Shown in pieces: positions 31,501-44,700 of a DNA stretch of 64,000 nucleotides. The notes under the pieces were generated by a model that worked only from the letters and a program-made list of their open reading frames with translations, had not been told where the DNA came from and did not search any database. The stretch is taken from contig JAEOAD010000024.1 in assembly GCA_036365145.1 (NCBI GenBank), positions 13,654,501 through 13,718,500 of the forward strand. The letters are read 5' to 3'. The number at the start of each line of letters is the position of its first letter. Positions within the stretch are counted from its first letter, which is position 1. This DNA comes from Orientallactaga sibirica (taxonomy: Eukaryota; Chordata; Mammalia; Rodentia; Dipodidae). The translations under genes and the position numbers were made by a program.

Positions 31501-34500
31501 TTTCAGGCTTTTCCTCTGGAGACGCTTGCCTTCCACTCAGAGTAGCCCAAAAAGATAGAAACAAGCTGGCCAGTGAAGTTCAGTAAGAAAGATGTTCCTA
31601 TGCATCAAATTTAGCTCCATTTAACTTAACATTTAGATTTAAAAACTTAAATTCGTCTACTTTGACCTCACGTCTTAGTAAGAGAAACACGACAACCAGA
31701 GAAAAATCACCTTATATACAGGAATCTTACAGCTGAATCAATTCTGATGGATATGGCTGGGGAAGGTACACTATAAACTCAGAAACCAATACCATCCTAC
31801 CAGCACAATGTCCTCAAAAGCCAATGCTACTCTTTCTGTGTTCTCTTCTTGATCTCAAAAAAATCAAAGTAGCGTAGTCACCTCCCAAGGATAGGTATGC
31901 TGCAAGTAGGTATGCTCCAAAAAAATGGTATGAAAGGCTAAAAAAAAAGTATTATTCCCTTCAATGTTTCACCTCTTTTCCTTACATGTAATATATGCCT
32001 TTGTTTCTAGGCATGAAACAGAGGGCTTAATGGAGTTGAAGTACAGAGAAGTGAAACAAATTATCCGTCCACTGAAGCCATGGACAAGGGATGTGGAAGA
32101 GCACAGTATCTCCAGAATTCTGAAAATAACAGTTTAAAACATCTTGCTTTAGGACTGGATGATCCTTCAAGGCCATAAAGAATTTTGTTAAGCAGTTGGT
32201 GTTAATGTCAATGTAGAAAAAGAGGACCACATCTAAAATAGATTTTTTTAATCAAAAGAACTACAGCATATTCTTGCATCAATAAAGACAACTTTTATGA
32301 AGATGTGAATGAAAAGTCTGTAGTGCAATGGAAGTTCACAACAGAAACGTAGATAGCCTCTCACAGGGTAGGGCTGTACCTTGGACTTAGCTGCCTTAAC
32401 AAGAATTTCATAATTTGATGGTGGAGGAGCAGGGTGTTTTCGAAGCAGAGCATGTTCAGAAAATTCTTCATGAATTTTTTTTGCAACAGAAATATTAGCA
32501 AGTAACATAAATTCTTCCACCATGGAATTTGTTTCTCTGTCAATGGGAAAATCATAGGAAAAGGAGGCTGAGATTTCTGTATTACATTTATTCATTTGTA
32601 AAACTTTTCCATTGATGAGATCATGGAAAAATGTCCCACAGAAACATTCACACGTGTACACAGTTACATTTACTAATTTATAGCTGTTTCATTTCTCAGC
32701 ATTTTTACCAAGTAAAATTTGTATGCTACACGCTCTGCAAACTGAACCTTTATATAATTTGTTAACACAAAATCAAAAATGTAAGCATTTTCACATTCTC
32801 TTAATATATCCAAAAAGATTCTTGTTTAGCCATAGAGCTATTCAAATAAAATTTACTAGGAAGAATTAAAAACAATTTACGTAGTACAATTTGGCTAAAC
32901 AAATCAATTAACTTTATCAATTTATCACTAAAATTAGTAACACATTTAGCATGGACTATTTGCATGCTAAGCATTGTGCTGTAAGTAAATGTGTGTATGC
33001 ATACATACACTCCTGTTTTCTTAGTGAGAAAATAGAGGATGTGCAACATTATTCTGTTACTAAAAAAAATGAGATCTAGTAGAATATGAATCCAATCTAC
33101 AATTGTTTTCATTTTATACAGATTTATTCCATACAAGTTCTAAACTAGTTTAGCAAAAAGACAATTAAATATAAACGTTTAATAGTATATCGACATATAC
33201 GTAGCAGACATACATGTAAAAGTCACATTGACTACTGTTTATAAAAACTAGTATACCTTAGTTCCTTGGTCTGTAGATCTATGGGATCATGAGTCTCACT
33301 GTCCATGTGGAATCGAACTTCTGGAGAAGAGAGAGTTAGAGCCCTGAACAGAAAATCAAGAGAAAAATTAGTCAAATGAGCCAGTAAAAGAGACAACATT
33401 CTCAAAGTGATTCTTTTTAAACAGAAAACAAGTGTCTCAAATAAGAGTTACTCTTCTGAAGGAAGGCTTCATCACCAGGTGTTAAGTTTTATTTTCACTT
33501 ATAGCTCAGTATTGTGCCCGTGAGGGTTTGACTATCTTTTGTACTCACAACTAAGTTATTCCTGAGCTAAATTTGCTACCACTTTTACAAACAAAAGTAA
33601 CTGGGAGTATTTATTGTGGAAAACAGTGCATTGAGGGTGGGTGACAATAGAAAGGGGCAGGGAGTACTGTCATGTTAGGTTAGTAACTCTGTAAGATGCA
33701 TAGTATTTTATAGAGCAGAGACTCAACAGGGGAGACTGAGAAATTACTTCCACTGACATGTTAAAAGGACTGATGGCTGGTTTATATTAGAGTGCTGTGT
33801 GTCTCTCACATAATACAATGGCTTTACATGCAGAGTTCACTTAATGTTTTGACAAGTTCTCCTTTGCAAAGTCTCTCATGAGACTCCATAGGTGTAACAT
33901 TTCCTCATATCCAATGCTACATTCAAGTTGGTTCCAAATCAACCTGAGACTCAGAATTCTCATGAGGCTTAGCAATCTCAGCCAAGGGAAAGAGAGGACG
34001 ACATCCTAGGATGAGGTCCAGCTAGCCGAGCGAAATGACTCCATCTTCTTCCTCCTCTCTTCCCCCTCAGCAGAGGGTTACTGGAAAGGGAATCTTGACA
34101 AGCATCCCTTCTCCCACATGGAGTACTTACAATGCTCTACATCAGATCTGATCTGTACTACTAAAATATCACTTCAGAAAGTGAGGCACAATAATCACAT
34201 TTTGATCTTTTTTTTTTCATATTACAGGGTGGAAAAAATGTAATTTTTTCAAAGATTGTTTTCCAAATTTTCCCTGCAATTTTGAGGAGTCAGACTATTT
34301 CTAACTGTAGATAACTGCCTGAGGGGAAAAAAAGGATGTTTTACAGTTAAATACCACTCCTATTTTTGACAGGTTATATGTTACAAATGCAAATTTAGAT
34401 CTTATTCAAATGGTGATTGATTTACTTTGTTATTTATTGTGTTAGGTGCTAGGGATGGAACCAAGGCTTCACATATGCTGTAAGTACACATTCCACTTTG

Positions 34501-35683
34501 TTGTCAAGCACATACACAGCCCTTAAACAGACTCAAATGTTATGATTATTCAAATACAGTAGTCACTAGTAACATTGGCTACTGAACTAAAACTAAGGAA
34601 ACTGACATGCTAATTTTGTTTAATTTTAAGGAACTCTAATTTAAATGGGCCTATTTTATGAAATAGTCTGGCTAGAGTTTGTATCATCCACAAAAACATT
34701 TTCGGCATCTGCTGGTGATGCTGATCTAGATGGGCCTGGAATCCCAGAGAACAGAGATGAAGGCTCTGTACCTACTGTCCACAGAGAGCAATCTTGCCAC
34801 AATCTAACTTTTACTTCCAACAAGCTGAAGTTACTACTTCTTTTCTGCCCTTTGTCATTAGGCAAATGTCATTAGATAGTGGCTAAAAGACCTATCTGCC
34901 ACTAGCTACCAAACCTTTGGGAAGAATGTGAAAACAAATGTAGCTTTTCTTTTTTTTCTTTTTCCTTTTTTTTTTTTTTTTCCTTTTTTCGAGGTAAGGT
35001 CTCACTCCAGCCCAGGATGACCTGGAATTTACTATGTACTCTCAGGATGGCCTCGAACTCATGGCAATCCTCCTACCTCTGCCTCCCAAGTGCCGGGTGG
35101 GATTAAAGGCATGCACCACCATGCCTGGGTGTAGCTTTTACTTATTTAAAAAAAGTAGCTGGATCAAGTAAACTATATAATGTGAATCTACATTTATTCA
35201 AACATCTGAATCAACTTTCATTCCATGGGGAAACATTTCTAATTAAAACTAAAAACAGTCCATAGAAGTCTTAAAGAGTTCTTCAATTCCTATCTTTTTT
35301 TCCAAGGTCTTGAATTCAAACAACTTTTTAGTACAACTCCTGAACAAACAGCAATCCAATACCAAGCTACTACTATGTAAGGTAGCTAGAAATAGCTCAT
35401 TAATTAATTAAACACTGTCTATAATAAAATACTTTAAATGAGCCTAAAGGCATCTCAGTACTATAATAAATGAATTAAAGCATGTTTTAATAGATTATTT
35501 TTGAAGCATACCCCTTTTCAATCCTTCCTTTTTTTAGAATTTTAGCCAGTTTATTCAGTCCACGGAGACTAATGGTAATATCATCATTCAGGATTGCTGA
35601 ATCAATTCTCATTTGTGCTTCAGCATATGTAAGAGATGCCTAGGAAAGAAACCGTATGTTAAAATTTAATTATTGTTAATAAT

Positions 35684-35727
<44 letters not shown>

Positions 35728-38700
35728 AAAAGCAGCATCCTTAATGAATTAAACTTTAAGTACTGCACATTCCAGTTGTGTATGTTTGGGTAAAGCTAAA
35801 ACAAAGCACAAAGTAAGTTGTATCTATTCTCTGAAATCCTCTCCAGAGGGTCATTATGGCCCTACTCATTGGTGCATCATTAAGTAATCTAGAAATCATA
35901 CTCCCATAATTAAGGAATCTAGTTATCATACTCTGTGAGACAGTAACTAAATACCAAATCTCAAGTAGCTGAAAATAATAGTCATGTTAGAAAAAGTTTA
36001 AAGTAATTCCTAAGAACAGATAATCTAAATATGCAAATAGAGCTTCTGTCCCTATTTCTATCCTGCAAGAAAACTAGTATTTTTTCCATCAAAAAATATC
36101 CTTACAAAATTCACAAATAGTGTAAGAGAATTAGATAATTTAGGTTATATCAAATTTCTGAGAGAAGCAACTTATCTATTAAGGGTTCAGAGTTAATTGG
36201 AGAAAAAAGTAAGTTAAGTCTGGAAAACAGATTATTACTCTGAAGGACTATTTAGGACATAGGATTTAAGAATAATACACGAGAACATGGAAAATAGTTT
36301 TTAAAAAATGAGAAAAAATTTTGCTCCAGGGGCTGAAGAGATGGCTTAGCAGTTAAGGCGCTTGCCTGCAAAGCTGGAGGACCTTGGGTTCGATTCCCCA
36401 GTATGCACGTAAAACCAGATGCACAAGGTAGTGCATGCATCTGGAGTTCATCTGCAATAGCTAGAGACCCTGGCTTGCTCATTCTCTCTCTCTCAAATAA
36501 ATACTAATAAAATGATTGAAAAAATAATCTTGCTCCATCCTGTCTGGGCATGAATTCGGTTTGTTTTATTGAAATCCAAGTGTGATTGGTACCTTTATTT
36601 CTATGAGAAAATGTGAATAAAAAGATGTACATGCTGACTTCAAACAACTAACCATTTCTATGCAGGAACAATCTCAATTCCCGGGTTCCTAAGTGAAGCA
36701 TAAAACCATTTAGTCTGATAAGGTATGGAGGCTTTAAGCTTCTGAATATAGGACAACTACCATACAAGTTAAATTCTGGGTAATATTAAGAATTAAGCCA
36801 ATTCTTATTGTGAAACAAACTAGACTGCTGCAACACTGGAAAAAAATTTAACCGTATAAACCTAACTTTGAAAAAGAATTAAGGGTCAGGCATGGTGGCA
36901 CATGCTTTTAACCCTAGCACTAAGGAGGCAGAGGTAAGACGACTGCTGAAAGTTCAAGGCCACCCTGAGCTAGAGCGAGACAATACCTCAAAAAAAAAAA
37001 AAAAAACGCAAAGACTCTAAGAACCTGTTAAAAGTACCAATAACTTTAAACATTAGAGAAGAACCAGTAAACTAACCTTTGAATTGATGATACTTTTGGT
37101 AAATCTTGTTTTCAAGATTTCAGCACTGTGATTCATTTCCCAAATACATGAAAATGCCAACCTGTGGAGGAAAGACAGAATATATTCATGGGTGTCAAAT
37201 AATAGAGCAAGCAATCATTCTTAAAGAAAAAGCATGCATAAATACCTGTCAACATTAGATCTTAAGGAGCACAAGTTAGAGCTGAGCAACTCTGGAACCA
37301 TGTCAATTCTCTGCAAAAGATGACAACAGCACCTCAGCTACAATCTCAAATAGCATAATTGTGTAGGAAATAAAAAAACAACAAAAACTGGATGTGGTGG
37401 CGCACGCCTTTAACCTCAGCACTCAGGAGCAGAGGTAGGAGGATCCATTGCTGTTAAGTTTGAGGCCACCCTGAGAATACATAATGAATTCCAGGTCAGC
37501 CTAGGTAAAGTGAGACCCTACCTTGAGAGAAAAAAAAAAGCACTCTCTCTCTTTTTTTTTTTTTCTAGCCCAGTATGACCTGGAATTCACTACATAGTCT
37601 CAAAGTGGCCTTGAACTCACGATGATCCTCTTACCTCTGCCTCCTGAGTGTTGGGATTAAAGGTGTGTGCCACCACACCTGGCACATCTTTTTGACTAAA
37701 AAAATTAATAAATGCCAAATAAAAGTCTGTAGAGGGCTGGAGGTGGCTCAGTGGTTAAAGGCATCTGCTTGCAAAGCCTGATGGCCTAGGTTTGATTTTC
37801 CAGTAACCATGTAAAGCCAGCTAGGTGCACAAAGTGGCACATGTATCTTGTGTTTGTTTGCATTGTCAGGAGGCCCTAACATGTCCAAACTCACTCTCAT
37901 CCAAATAAAAAAATAAAAATATTTTTTAAAAACCCAAGTCAGTAGAAAAAGACTCACACAAAATCACTATAAAAGGTAGCTTTTTTTTTTTTTTTTTCCT
38001 ACTAAGGGCCAAGCTGTCCTGTGAAAGTCTGAAATCTCTGGTCTTTATGAGCTGGTACTTGGTAAATGACACAAGCCTTATTAAATATATGAGTAAAGCT
38101 TTTTCCAGCACTTACCAAAAAAACTACATGGTGTTTTAAAAACAGGTAGAAGCTGCATATGGTGGCACACTTGGGAGACAGGGGTAGGAGGATTGCTGCG
38201 AGTTTGAGGCCAGCCTGAGACTACAGAAACAGTTCCAGGTTAGCCTGGGTTAGAGTGAAACCCTACCTTGAAAATCAACCAACCAACAAAAAACAAACAA
38301 CAAAACCAAACAAAACAACACAGAGAAGGAAAAGTCTACATTTTGTTGAGAAAAGATATACGGTCAATGAACTTTGAGCATTATAACAGACCGATTAATT
38401 TTCTCCCCTTATGATCTATGTAACCTTATGAAAACAATACTTAAAGAATAAATCAATTATGTCTAAATGTTCTTTGGATCATTAAATAACAAAACAAAAT
38501 GCCCACTTCCTATGAATTGTGCAATGTGCTATTTTGAAGTATGGCTGCTCATGTGTGGTATAGTTTACCTGTAATTCCCACCTCCCTGAAGGTGTGGCAG
38601 GAGGATCAGGTGTTTGGAACCAGCCTGGGCTACATAGTAAGACTCCACCACCAATTAAATAAAACATAGTATGAAAGTGCTATACATATTAAAAGATTTA

Positions 38701-41700
38701 CATTCAACTCAATTACCTTTTCACAAAGATAAACAGTAGTCCCTCTTCTGGCTGATTCTTGATCCAAAGCATTTCCTGGCCTAATAAAATGGCTAACATC
38801 AGCAATATGAACACCAACCTTAAAGAGATTCAAAAGATGTCAATCTTCATTATTTATTTATTTAAATCATATTCATTACTATGTTTATACTAGGTCAATA
38901 GGAATGACATTTAACTATGGAAGTCATGACGACACACACACCTCCACATTTCCATTACTGAGCTCTCGGCAGTGCAGAGCATCATCGATGTCAGTACACC
39001 CGGGAGGGTCCACACTACACACACACAGATGCCTCAGATCTTCCCGGTTTTTCATGTCCTAAAATACACAGCGTAAGAAAATAAAGTAATTCTGACAGTA
39101 CAACTACAATGTAGCACTTATGAAACCAACACATTTCTATAAAAATTATTTAGCTTTAACTTCTTTTAATCACTATATGTGATTTTTAAAAGTTTTTTTT
39201 AACTTGTTTGTGTGTTGTATGTACATGCATGTGCCCTTATGGTGGGCCACGGGTTTGCCTGCAGCAGGGGTTGCTTGCTGCCTTGGCTGGAGTGGAATGT
39301 TGCTGCTCTTCTGCTGGGTCTTAAAATTTTCAGTTGGAGTCTCTCTTTTTACTGTTTACACAGCTTGAAGTGCTTCAGTAATTCTCAGGTCTCTGCTCCC
39401 TTGTGGGACTGGAGTTACAAAGGTACACATGGGCATGACTAGCTATTTTAAGTGAGATCTGGAAATATTATCTCAGACACTCTAAGGGCATTCATGCTTG
39501 CACAGGGAGCTACTGCTAAGTCATCTCTTCAGCCGCTATGAGATTTTTTAACATGTTTGAGAGACAGAGGGAGAGAGAAGGGGCACGCCAGATCCTCTGG
39601 TTGCTCCAAATGAACACCAGATGCATGCTCCCCTTTTTGTATCTGGTGCTGTGCATCTAAGCATGGAGAAATTGAACCAAGGTTGTCAGGCTTTACAAGC
39701 ACGCACCTTTAACCACTGAGCCATCTCTCCAGTCCACATGTGATTTTTAAAAATTTGTTATTTTTATTTATTTACTTGACAGGGGGAGGGGAGAAATTGG
39801 TGCACCAGGACCTCTAGCCACAGCAAATGAAATCCAGACACATGTGTTTCCATGTGCATCTGGCTTAACACATGTAGTTTTTGGTTTTGTTTTTTATTAT
39901 TTTATTTATTTTTGGAGAGAGACACAGAGAGTGACAGAGAGGGAGAGGGAGACAGATAGAGATGGGCGTGCCAGCAGTCTCTCAGCTGCTGCGAACGAAA
40001 TCCAGATGCGTGCGCCCCCTTGTGGTCAAGTGCAGCATTGCGCCCTTGTGTCACTTTGCATCTGGCTAAATGTGGGACCTGGAGATTGGAACCGGGTTCT
40101 TAGGCTAGCAGGCAGGCGCCGTAACTGCTAAGCCATCTCTCCAGCCCACATGTAGTTTTTTTAAAAAATGTATTTTACTTATTTACTTATCGGGGGATGG
40201 AATGGGCACACCAGGGCCTCCAGCCACTACAAATGAACTCCAGATACATGCACCACCTTATGCATCTGGTTTACATGGGTACTGGGGAATTGAACCTGGG
40301 TCCTTCGGCTTTGCAGGCAAGTTCTTTAACCGCTAAGCCATCTCTCCAGCCCATCCCATGTGATTTTTAAGGACTGATTTTCAGCCACGAGTGGTGACAC
40401 ATGCCTTTAATCCCAGCACTCAGCAGGCAGAGGTAGGAGGATTGCTGTGAGTTTGAGGACACTCAGACTACATAGTGAATTCCAAGTCAGCCTGGGCTAG
40501 AGTGTGATCCTACCTACACAACAAAGCCAATCTGGGCAACTTAAATGAGACCCTGACTCAAAACCAACACCAAAATATAAAAAAGGGTAGGGATATAGTT
40601 CAGTGAGAGAGCAATTGGCTAGAATTATTAGGCCCTTAGTTCAATCCCCAGTACTACAAAAAGAAAAAAGGGGACTGGAGAGATGGCTTAGTGGTAAAGA
40701 TGCTTGTCTGTGAAACCTATGACCCAATTCCCCAGTACCCACGTAAGACAGATGCACAAGGTGGCACATGCATCAGGAGTTTGTTTGTAGTGCTATAGGC
40801 CCTGGCAAACCCATTCCCTCTTTTTCCTCTATCTCTGTCTCTCAAAAGCATAAATAATAAATAAAGAAAATATTAAACAAAAAAGAAACAGTCAAGTTGT
40901 GCTATTTTGTAAGTCCAAATGAATTAGTTTCAACTGACCTTTTCGGTAATGCTCCAGGGCATCTTGGGCAGGAAGCTCAGCACTGCCTGCGAGAAGGGCT
41001 GGTGAGGAACATCATGCTCAAGCAACAAAACTTCTGTTTCAGTTTCTTTCTCTCCAACATCACCTAAATTTTTTACAAAGTGTCCCTAAAACCAAAAGGA
41101 AATATTAGAAAGGCTTATTTTCTACTTTAATGCACTCAATTCTTCAGCAGTTTGTATTATCATCTCCATATTTCTAACTGTTCCTCTACAATATCTTTTA
41201 AATGAGACTGTTGCATTTAAACTCAAAAAGACAAGAAGGACTTTTGGGGTCAGGTTCCTATACCACAAAGCATTTACTTTCTGTTTACCTTCAAGTTAAA
41301 ATTTGTTTAGAGTTTATTCACAACTTAAACACCATTTCCACAAACTCAATCAGTAAACACTGTTTAGCAATTTGGGTAAAATTACACACATGATTTACAC
41401 TGGAGTTACATAAAATTAATTTTGAAATTAGATATGCTACTCATCAAGTAACTGTAAACTACCTGTTTCTATAAGCCATCTCTCCAGCCCAAAAATTAAT
41501 GTTTTAAGCTTACATTTGGATATCTGGAATTTCTTGGCCAACCATCAATAGCAACAATAATTCTCCGTCCTTCTAACACAGAAGCTTGTCTGGTTTCTAT
41601 CCGAATTCGTGGGATTCTCTTATCAGCAGGTGTGAAGAGATGTCTTCGTGACTATAGAAAATTAAGAAAAAGAGTCTTTTATAGTACTGTGGATAAACCT

Positions 41701-44700
41701 CAGAGCCCTGCCCATGTGCTAGGTAAGTACTCTACCAGTGAGCTATACCCCCATCCCAGGAAAAATGACTACATACACAACAGATCTTGGAATAGAGCCA
41801 TAGGGCCAGTCAAGGAACATCATTGTTCATCAACAGAAGCATGTTCTTTTCTTACCTCCTTAATGTCAGACTTGGAAAGCATGCCACAATAGGGTCTCCA
41901 GTTTCTTTTTATTATTCCTACAACTCTACCAGTAGGCTTCAACATCTTGTCACTTATACCAGTCTTAAGCTTCAATATAAAAACAAAAATGTTTAGTTAA
42001 ATTTTCTCCAAGTATAATGAGTAATTTTCTTTCCAAACTTGAATTGTATACATGGATGCTAATGTACTCAAGTAGCTAATTATGACATAAAATAAAATTT
42101 AGAATCTTTATGCCTCAAAGTTCTAGACAAGCCAGGTGGGGTGGTGCATGCCTTTAATCCCAGAACTTGGGAGGCAGAGTTAGGAGGGGATCACTCTGAG
42201 TTCGAGGCCAGCTCAAGACTCCATGGTGATTCCCAGGTCAGCCTGGGCTAGATCAAGACTTTACCTCAGGGCTGGAGAGATGGCTTAGCGGTTAAGCACT
42301 TGCCTGTGTAGCCTAAGAACCCTGGTTTGAGGCTCAATTCCCTAGTACCCACATAAGCCAGCTGCACAAGGTGGCACTTGCATCTGGAGTTCATTTGCAG
42401 TGGCTGCAGGCCCTGGTGTTCCCATTCTCTCTCTCTCTGCCTCTTTTTGTCACTCTCAAATAAATAAATAAAATAAAATTAATTTTTTTTAATAAAAGAC
42501 TACCTCGAAAAATTTCTAGACAAGAACATGCTAGTCACAGCACTATAAATGTTACATAATAAAGCATTACAAAATGAATAGTCAAATATGTATGATGAAA
42601 AAAAACCAAAAAGTGAAAAAAAAACTATGTATAATGAATGAATAGGTCAGAACTCCCTCTTTTACATTTTAATGTAAGGATTTAGTGAATAAAACACAAA
42701 CAAAAAGATCAAATAATGTACACCATTAAAAACCTCATACAGTATTTCACCTGTAACACTCTCAAATGGCTTGGATTTTTGCAATGATAATAGACTCCAA
42801 ACAGCTACAAATAACAAATGTAGAAGAGCTACAAACATTGTATGCAGTTCAACTATACTATTCCAATCGTTATAAAATAGGTAGCTAAGTTGTTTTAAAT
42901 AGACTTTAACACATAGGAATAGTAAAACAACCTCTCCATAATCAATATGGTAGTGGAGACAGAGTAATTAAGCATGCCAAAATATAAAGGCCCAGAATAC
43001 TGAATTTTAATGTTACACAAAAACATTTTAGCAAATTTTAAATTTCTATTTACTTAACCTCATTAATTCAGACCACATACTTGAATGTCACAGACTTCTA
43101 GCTTGATATTCAAATAATCTTGTATTAACCCATTAGAATAAACTTACAACAAACCACTTGCTTGTATACTCAAGCCAGAAATCATTGATGGGTACGACAT
43201 GGATTAAATCTCCAGAACTGTAATCTCCTTCATTAAATCTGAAAACGATACATTAAATAGCATGACACCTACACAAACAAAAGTTAAGCTTGCTTGATTA
43301 CATACCATGTGTTCTCTTTCCTCTTCTTTCTCCACATCATCTTCATTTTGACCTTCATCAAGTAAAACCACAGAAGATGGGGCTACCCACTGACTCTTCG
43401 GGAGAAGCTCCACAGCTACAATATCTTCATGGATAGCTCGGTTTAAATGTTTAAGTCCTTGTAAGATTATCTGTTTCAAACAACAGTGACATATGTTTAA
43501 ATACTTCTAATAGCAATAATGGGAAGGTTACCTAACAGAAGCTTATGTACATCCTAATATCTCTATTTAATCTAACCCTAGTTTTCTTTTATAAAGGTAG
43601 TAGTCCTTTGTTACAGTGTTTAATTTTAAGTCAAAACAAGTATTAGTCAGACAACATTATGGTTCCACCGTTACTTACCAAAGAACCAAGAAATCTGGCA
43701 GAATTAAAACTACTCAAATCTCAGGGCCTTGACTGATAAAAATGAAAACCTAACTCTTTTATAGGATGGGTTTAATATCAAGTGAGATGCTGCGTGCAAA
43801 GACAGGAGCACCCAATGACCAGGAAGCACTCCAAAGGCAGGCTGTCTCTTGCTCAAGTATGTGAAGCCCTCTTTAGGTTTTGCTAACAGTATTTATTAAT
43901 ATAAAAGAGAAATATCTTGTTTTACAACATTTGATGATTACCTTAAGAAGTGAGTTACGAGCTGGGGATACAGCTTAATCAGTAAAGTTCTTTTTGTGCA
44001 AGCACGAGGACTTGTGTTCTACAAAGCCCCCATTCAAAAGTTGGATGAGGGGCCTACGGAGTTGGCTCAGTTGGTAAAGTGCTTCCATACAAACAGGCCT
44101 TGAGTTGGAACCTCACTCCCCACTGTAAAAGCTGGCTGTGGTGGCGCCCATCTTTAATCCTAGCACTGAAGAGGAGCACCCCTGGGGATCACTGCCTAGC
44201 TAGTCTAGCTGAACCAGTGAGCACCAGGTTTAGTGAAAGACCCTATTTCAAGAATAAGGTGCTACTGATTTAAGTAGTACACCTGATACTGACCTCTTGC
44301 CTCCAGAGGCACACATGCATATATACACACCTGTACACACGTGCATTCACATAACCACACACATACATGCACATTGACAAAGCTGGGGCATGTTGTTGTG
44401 CTTGTTATCTTATCCCTCAGGAGGCAGAAACATGCAAATCCCTGGGGCTCATGGGCCAGTCGGTGCCTAATTAGGAGAGTTCCAAGACAGTGACAGACTT
44501 GGTCTGAAAAAGGTGGACAGTGGGCTGAAGAGATGGCTCAAGCTGTTAAGGTGCTTGCCTGCAAGCCCAATGAACTGGGTTTAATTTCCCAGTACCCACA
44601 TAAAGCCAGATGGCACATGTATTTAGTGTCTGCTTACAGTAGCAAGAGTCCCCGGAGTGCCCATTTACTCTCTCTCCTTTCAAATAAATAAAACTAAATT

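Larger units (their letters stand above)
31213..35511 (-). other. DIS3: DIS3 introns 14-16, mostly repeat-poor
   Basis: Outside exons 15 and 16 and the B1 at 34960-35132, this stretch has few recognisable SINEs, in contrast with the rest of the window. No gene is supported inside. Confidence 0.5.
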
